In this document: positions 62,589 to 64,000 of the stretch, piece by piece | Numbering within the stretch: the stretch's first letter is position 1 | How the letters are laid out: the number at the start of each line of letters is the position of its first letter | From: Isochrysis galbana | Lineage: Eukaryota > Haptophyta > Isochrysidales > Isochrysidaceae | Assembly (NCBI GenBank): GCA_018136815.1 | Contig: CM030932.1 | Coordinates: 7,331,628-7,395,627, forward strand | DNA: 64,000 bases | Direction of reading: 5' to 3' | Notes under the pieces: model-generated | The model's input: the letters and a program-made list of their open reading frames with translations, nothing else | Database searches by the model: none | Told to the model about the DNA's origin: nothing | Program-made: the position numbers and the translations under genes

Positions 62589-64000
62589 TCAGAAGAACGC
62601 AGAGGGTGTATCGAGGAGAGAGACGAGGGTGCGATCCGATGGCGACAGGCGTGCGAGAGCCTCGGAGCGACAGCGAACGAAGGTAGGCGAGGCAAGGGCA
62701 GCGTGCGCAAATGCGTGGGAGCCAAACCACGGGGAACCGCGCGACGACCCCGACGAGTACCACCACTGCCCGAGGACGAAGACCGCGTGCTGCGGCCGCA
62801 TCATTGGACCTGCAGGGTTGGCAACAGACGGGCGGGCTGAGACGGGCAACTGGGAGACATGAGCAATGGGGCCACTGTGCGAGGACGGTGCGAGGCGAGG
62901 CGAGCGGCGCGGGGCCTGATGATCCAAGCCGGTGGTCTCGGATCCCACGGGAGCTTCGATCGCGTGCGACGTCGGCGGGGCTGAGACGGTCTGAGATTGT
63001 GATTCTGCAGCCTGCTTTCTCATCTGAGGCTTACGAAGAGGCGGGAAGGGGTGAGCATCATCATAGGCGGTGACGAGCGACTCGCAGCGGCGAAGCAATT
63101 CGGCTAGCGGCTCCCATGTGGCCGCAGCTTTCGCGTAACCACGCCACTTGACGAGATACTGCCTGGAATCACCTCGACCCTTGCGGTCAAGGAGTGAATC
63201 CACCAGATACTCATCTGTTTGGACAGGATCTTCATCTGTGAGGGTATAGTAGGGACGGAGGTTAGTCACATGCACCTCCTCGGAGAGGAGGCGATTTTCT
63301 TGGTCGCGTAGTCGGTAGCGGCCAGCGCCAAGCGCCTCAGCAATGCGGTATGGTCCGCTGTAGTGGTAGAGGAGCTTGTTGCGGTGTCCTGGAATCTTGC
63401 GAACCACCCTATCACCTGGGGCAAATTGGATAGGGGGAGAGTGAGTGCGTAGTGTGTCAGCGAGTGCGTCGGCTTGAGATTCTAAAGTTGCATCATAAGC
63501 CGCGGCCCACGCCGCCTTTAAACGACAATGCATTTTCCAAGCGTACGAGCGAATTTCCTGAGGTAACTCGGGAGGCGGGCCAGTGTCAGGTGGATCAGAA
63601 AGCTGTGCAGGCAGGCGAAGCTCACGGCCATAGAGCAAGGCAGCAGGCGACATGCGGGTAATGCGATTGGCGGAAGCGCGCATGCTCATTAGAAAGAACG
63701 GGAGATGATCGACCCAATGACCGCCGCCTTCATCAGTAGCGCGAGCCATGTTGATCAATGTTTGCTGAGCTCGTTCGACCAGGCCCACGCTCTCGTGATG
63801 ATGAGGTGTGCTCGGCCGCAAGTCGGTGCCGGTGCGCTCGAGGATGATCGAGGTGAGTTGACTAGCGAGATTGCTGCCGGAGTCCGAGCGAAGTTGCCTT
63901 GGTACTCCGTGCCGAGAAACGACGTACGACATGAAGGCGTGAAGAGCGTCGGCACTCGAGGGGTCGCCGTTGTGAGGGGCCGCCTCGATCCAACGAGTGA
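62589..64000 (-). CDS. pol: Ty3/gypsy chromovirus pol, integrase C-half and chromodomain (enters from right edge)
   Basis: The frame is open from the window edge (first full codon ends at 63998) through 62589. It starts within the integrase core with TRWIEAAPHNGDPSSADAL, then RSDSGSN (second catalytic Asp) and GLVERAQQTL (catalytic Glu); the first Asp lies outside. WVDHLPFFLMSMRASANR, ELRLPAQLSDP and LLYHYSGPYRI follow, and then the chromodomain (DEYLVDSLLDRKG, YLVKWRGY, ATWEPLAEL). After it come about 150 Ser/Pro/Arg-rich residues, longer than the tail of the central element. It is clearly related to the integrase at 42780-43850 but diverged throughout, hence a second lineage. It is intact as far as seen. 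Whether it also has a methyltransferase domain lies beyond the window. Confidence 0.85.
   Translation of the reverse strand, partial: TRWIEAAPHNGDPSSADALHAFMSYVVSRHGVPRQLRSDSGSNLASQLTSIILERTGTDLRPSTPHHHESVGLVERAQQTLINMARATDEGGGHWVDHLPFFLMSMRASANRITRMSPAALLYGRELRLPAQLSDPPDTGPPPELPQEIRSYAWKMHCRLKAAWAAAYDATLESQADALADTLRTHSPPIQFAPGDRVVRKIPGHRNKLLYHYSGPYRIAEALGAGRYRLRDQENRLLSEEVHVTNLRPYYTLTDEDPVQTDEYLVDSLLDRKGRGDSRQYLVKWRGYAKAAATWEPLAELLRRCESLVTAYDDAHPFPPLRKPQMRKQAAESQSQTVSAPPTSHAIEAPVGSETTGLDHQAPRRSPRLAPSSHSGPIAHVSQLPVSARPSVANPAGPMMRPQHAVFVLGQWWYSSGSSRGSPWFGSHAFAHAALASPTFVRCRSEALARLSPSDRTLVSLLDTPSAFF

Overview
The window reads as nuclear DNA of a GC-rich microbial eukaryote, most likely an alga; I cannot place it to species. 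Supporting signs are several genes interrupted by short GT-AG introns that often begin GTGCG or GTGAG and end CAG, low-complexity purine/pyrimidine tracts, a Ser-Pro4 repeat of the kind found in algal wall proteins, and dense eukaryotic retrotransposons (Ty3/gypsy chromoviruses and non-LTR elements). No rRNA, tRNA, CRISPR array or bacterial operon was seen. Two 100-N scaffold gaps (21932-22031 and 32319-32418) show that this is a draft assembly.

Host genes, with exon models built by hand from splice signals and reading-frame phase: a membrane-anchored dynamin/EHD-like GTPase (5261-7202, +, 4 exons); a sugar-porter MFS transporter (9218-11572, -, 6 exons); a NIPA-type magnesium transporter with a long hydrophilic tail (17297-21517, -, 7 exons); an unrecognised Met-Gly-Cys-initiated protein (48573-50584, +, 5 exons); an exopolyphosphatase/GppA-type protein (55682-56830, -, no introns); and a SLC35/triose-phosphate-translocator-like carrier (58390-59845, +, at least 4 exons). 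They look like independent genes, not a pathway cluster, although three are membrane carriers.

Mobile DNA fills most of the rest. The centre (23.8-45.7 kb) holds two nearly identical copies of a very large Ty3/gypsy chromovirus (about 12 kb plus LTR) in tandem, with a third LTR and gag stub. Its pol order is Ser-rich leader, phage-type cytosine-methyltransferase-like domain, aspartic protease, reverse transcriptase, RNase H, integrase, chromodomain. The methyltransferase domain is the most interesting content here. A second, diverged chromovirus enters from the right edge (62589-64000, -), and a related gag fragment lies at 1623-2453.

A non-LTR family is represented by a copy with ORF1 and an APE endonuclease but no reverse transcriptase (52505-55480, -), joined to a truncated hAT transposase (51592-52370, +). 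Several short fragments elsewhere keep the 5' end of the element, each with a small stem-loop just before the ORF1 start. A TIR-bounded element (13435-15548) carries a 202-bp tandem repeat and has 7-bp flanking direct repeats.
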